Positions 61,980-64,000 of a DNA stretch of 64,000 nt are shown in pieces. The notes under the pieces were generated by a model. The model was not told the origin of the DNA. It did no database searches and was given only the letters and a program-made list of their open reading frames with translations. Source of the stretch: Pestalotiopsis fici W106-1 (taxonomy: Eukaryota; Ascomycota; Sordariomycetes; Amphisphaeriales; Sporocadaceae); the NCBI RefSeq assembly GCF_000516985.1, contig NW_006917101.1, forward strand, positions 434,001 through 498,000. The letters are read 5' to 3'. Positions within the stretch are counted from its first letter, which is position 1. Each line of letters begins with the position of its first letter. Both the position numbers and the translations under genes were made by a program.

Positions 61980-64000
61980 TCAATTGCCACGATGGCCGCC
62001 TGTACTCATCAGCGTAATCTTCTGCTTCTGCTTCTTCTTCTTCTTTCCGCCTGCAGCCCCAGGCGTACTTGGACCTGAGCCATCCCCATCAAGACGGAAG
62101 GCTTCCATCTGTAGAGCAACCTCTGCGGCGCCAAAGAACTCATCCTCATTGAGCCATCCATCATTTCCAGATTTCTCAGGGACTGCGCCAAGATCAGGCG
62201 AAGCAGCGACGACCCGCGTACCCCAAACTGTCTTTGAGGTAGAAGGGCTCGTAGACATCTCAGCAAGCTGTTCAAAGCCTGGTCTGGGATTGGGTGGCGT
62301 CGTCGAGGCTAGGGGTTGGAAATCTTCTGAGCTCAATGCTGGCGTCGGGTCGTAAGGCTCGACGTGGTTCGTCTCGAAATGGTGCCTAGCACTGCGACCG
62401 ATGGATGCGGCCTCGAGCCGTTCTGATTGCACGCGCTCTCGTTCCTCTTGTGCCGCCTTGTCCCGATGTGACTTTCTTCGCTTCTCTAACTCGGTGGCGA
62501 ATGTACCGAGAATTTCTGCTGGTACTATTTCGGTCCAGTCGCATTCCAGGAAATTCACCACACATCCTTGTGGAAGATGTGCTAGGTACTTGGTCCGTTT
62601 CCTGAGCATATCATCAACAACGTGTCCCGTTGAGATGTGCTCCACGCGCGGCAAGAGTGTAGACGGAAAGTTTGAATAGTCCCCAAACTTGGTCTTTAGG
62701 ATCCGGATATCGAGTGGCGACAGGTAGAGATGCGGAGGCGCACTGTAGAAATGGAATGGATGGCTTGCCGGCCGTTTACTCTTTGCCTTGCCTGAGCCGT
62801 TCGTTACAGCAGTATCACTACTGTCGCTGGGCTTGGGCTCCTTCAGTCGATCTTTCGCCGTGGTGATTGCCCTAATGGCTCGTATAGTCCAATCCCCGTC
62901 TTCGGCGCCGAATTGAATCTCGTCCTCGCTTGACTGCTTTCGCAGATCCTCTATTTCTCTATCAAACTCGGCGACCATGTAATCGGGCGTACCCTTCATG
63001 ATTCGTGCATAGTCTAGGACATTGGCTGCAAAATGCCACGGCACCGCCTCGCCCTCATTGACGGGATCGGTGCCACCTTCATTTGGCAAAGCTAGTGTCG
63101 AAGATGACTCTCGTACCATCAAACGTAATACGACATCGTGACCCGGTGCTGGTAGTGGGCTCTCTTGACCGGCGTAGAAACGGACCGGTCGCGTTTCCGG
63201 AATCTTGAACGAGTCTTCGCAGATGGGGCATTTCTTGTATCTGGTCTCCTTCCTCGAACTTGCCTCGTCATCGTTGGTAGAGTTCATGAAGCGTATCATG
63301 CATGGAAGGCAGAAAATATGTCCACACCGAGCCATGCGGGGTGCAACTGGGTCGGAAAGGCATATTGGACAGGACGTCGATTGCGACTCGGTTGAGGCAA
63401 TGATCTGCTGGACATTGTTCCAGTCCAGAGGCTTATCCGCGTCGCTCGCCTGGGCAGCATATTCGCCTTGGGGATCGACGACGAAGCGATAGTTGGCATG
63501 CACAAACTTTGCCTTGTCTACCGGGTGGTAGCCGGAGCCCGGTCCCCACGTAGGTTGTCGTCGAGAAGATCGTCCGTAGCCGTGCCCGTGCCCATGTCCG
63601 TACCCATGATCATGAGAATGACGCAGGGGGGCAGAGTAGTTTAGAAGATGTGTAATCGAGGTTTGACCTTTTCGGCTCGTAGTGTTTCTCATAGCCCTCT
63701 AAAAGGCAGAGTCAGTACGATGACCAGGTTACGAGCTTGGAATGATAGTGGCACATGGGGTCAACCTACAAATTCAGCCATGGCATCATCCTCATCCAAC
63801 CGACTCTCTCTTGGGGGCTTTTTCTTATCCTTGTGTTGTTTTCTAGAAGCCTGGCCCTTCCTCGGTGCTGAGTAGGCGAGAGCTGGACTCGCCACAGCGG
63901 CGCGACGAGAGTTTGAATCGAAACTTGGCGAGGGAACAGAGAAGGATTGAGTTGGATTGAAACTGGATGCCGATGCTGATAGGGACTTGCCTCCCTGGTT
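61980..64000 (-). CDS. RING finger protein, RNF10/Mag2-like (partial, N-terminus beyond window)
   Basis: Exon 61980-63698 and an upstream exon 63770-64000 that is open to the window edge, separated by a 71-nt phase-0 intron (GTAGGT...TAG). About 649 residues are visible; the start lies outside. The visible N-terminus is Ser- and Lys-rich (KKKPPRESRLDEDDAM). A His/Gly repeat (HGHGHGHGYG) follows, then a conserved block PVDKAKFVHANYRFVVDP, and then a C3HC4 RING at about 63219-63371: CPICLSDPVAPRMARCGHIFC, CMIRFM and KKCPIC. The His/Gly tract could bind metal. The remainder carries FHFYSAPPHLYLSPLDIRILK and VNFLECDWTEIVP, which match the RNF10/Mag2 family. These E3 ligases act in ribosome quality control, ubiquitylating 40S proteins. 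The C-terminus is Lys-rich (GGKKKKKQKQ). Confidence 0.9.

Overview
The window is from a filamentous ascomycete, most likely a Sordariomycete and plausibly Hypocreales. This rests on compact intron-containing genes (most introns 52-120 nt, donors such as GTAAGT, GTGAGT and GTATGT), on fungus-specific families (PTH11-type rhodopsin domain, fungal-specific transcription-factor domain, Ser/Thr-rich GPI proteins) and on UTR-rich spacing. I rebuilt exon structures by hand from splice signals, reading phase and family knowledge. Species-level identity cannot be read from the sequence.

Left part (1-26.4 kb), mainly housekeeping: an Alba-domain nucleic-acid-binding protein; Vtc1 (vacuolar polyphosphate polymerase complex) divergent from a Tctex-type dynein light chain; an F-box-like protein; choline-phosphate cytidylyltransferase; then a ~9 kb stretch without a convincing gene, containing a 100-N assembly gap and several microsatellites; then a large C2H2/fungal-specific-domain transcription factor whose first zinc finger is assembled from three exons, one only 26 nt long.

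Middle part (28.8-39.6 kb): a CBM48 protein related to yeast Crp1/Mdg1 with an unusually long (1.13 kb) intron; a voltage-gated proton channel (Hv1 type) with a C-terminal coiled coil; a secreted Cys-rich, Ser/Thr-rich GPI-anchored protein; and the nuclear gene for complex I subunit NDUFS7/PSST.

Right part (42.6-58 kb), more accessory: one continuous gene fusing a PTH11-like seven-helix domain to an FucP-type sugar transporter; a DHA2-family MFS transporter of vacuolar basic amino acid type; a secreted protein of unknown function; a Ure2/YfcG-like glutathione transferase; an intron-containing tRNA-Thr(TGT); an NmrA/isoflavone-reductase-like oxidoreductase; and a secreted GH2 beta-glycosidase in eight exons. 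This set would suit uptake and breakdown of plant or other sugars plus detoxification, but a coordinated cluster is only an inference. The right edge holds a candidate small gene and an RNF10/Mag2-type RING protein that runs off the window.

The strongest items for a second look are the PTH11/FucP fusion (a receptor-like domain joined to a transporter), the Hv1 channel, the long-intron CBM48 gene with a perfect AT palindrome upstream of its start, and the gene-poor region before the zinc-finger regulator. No CRISPR array, intact transposon or clear biosynthetic megasynthase was seen.
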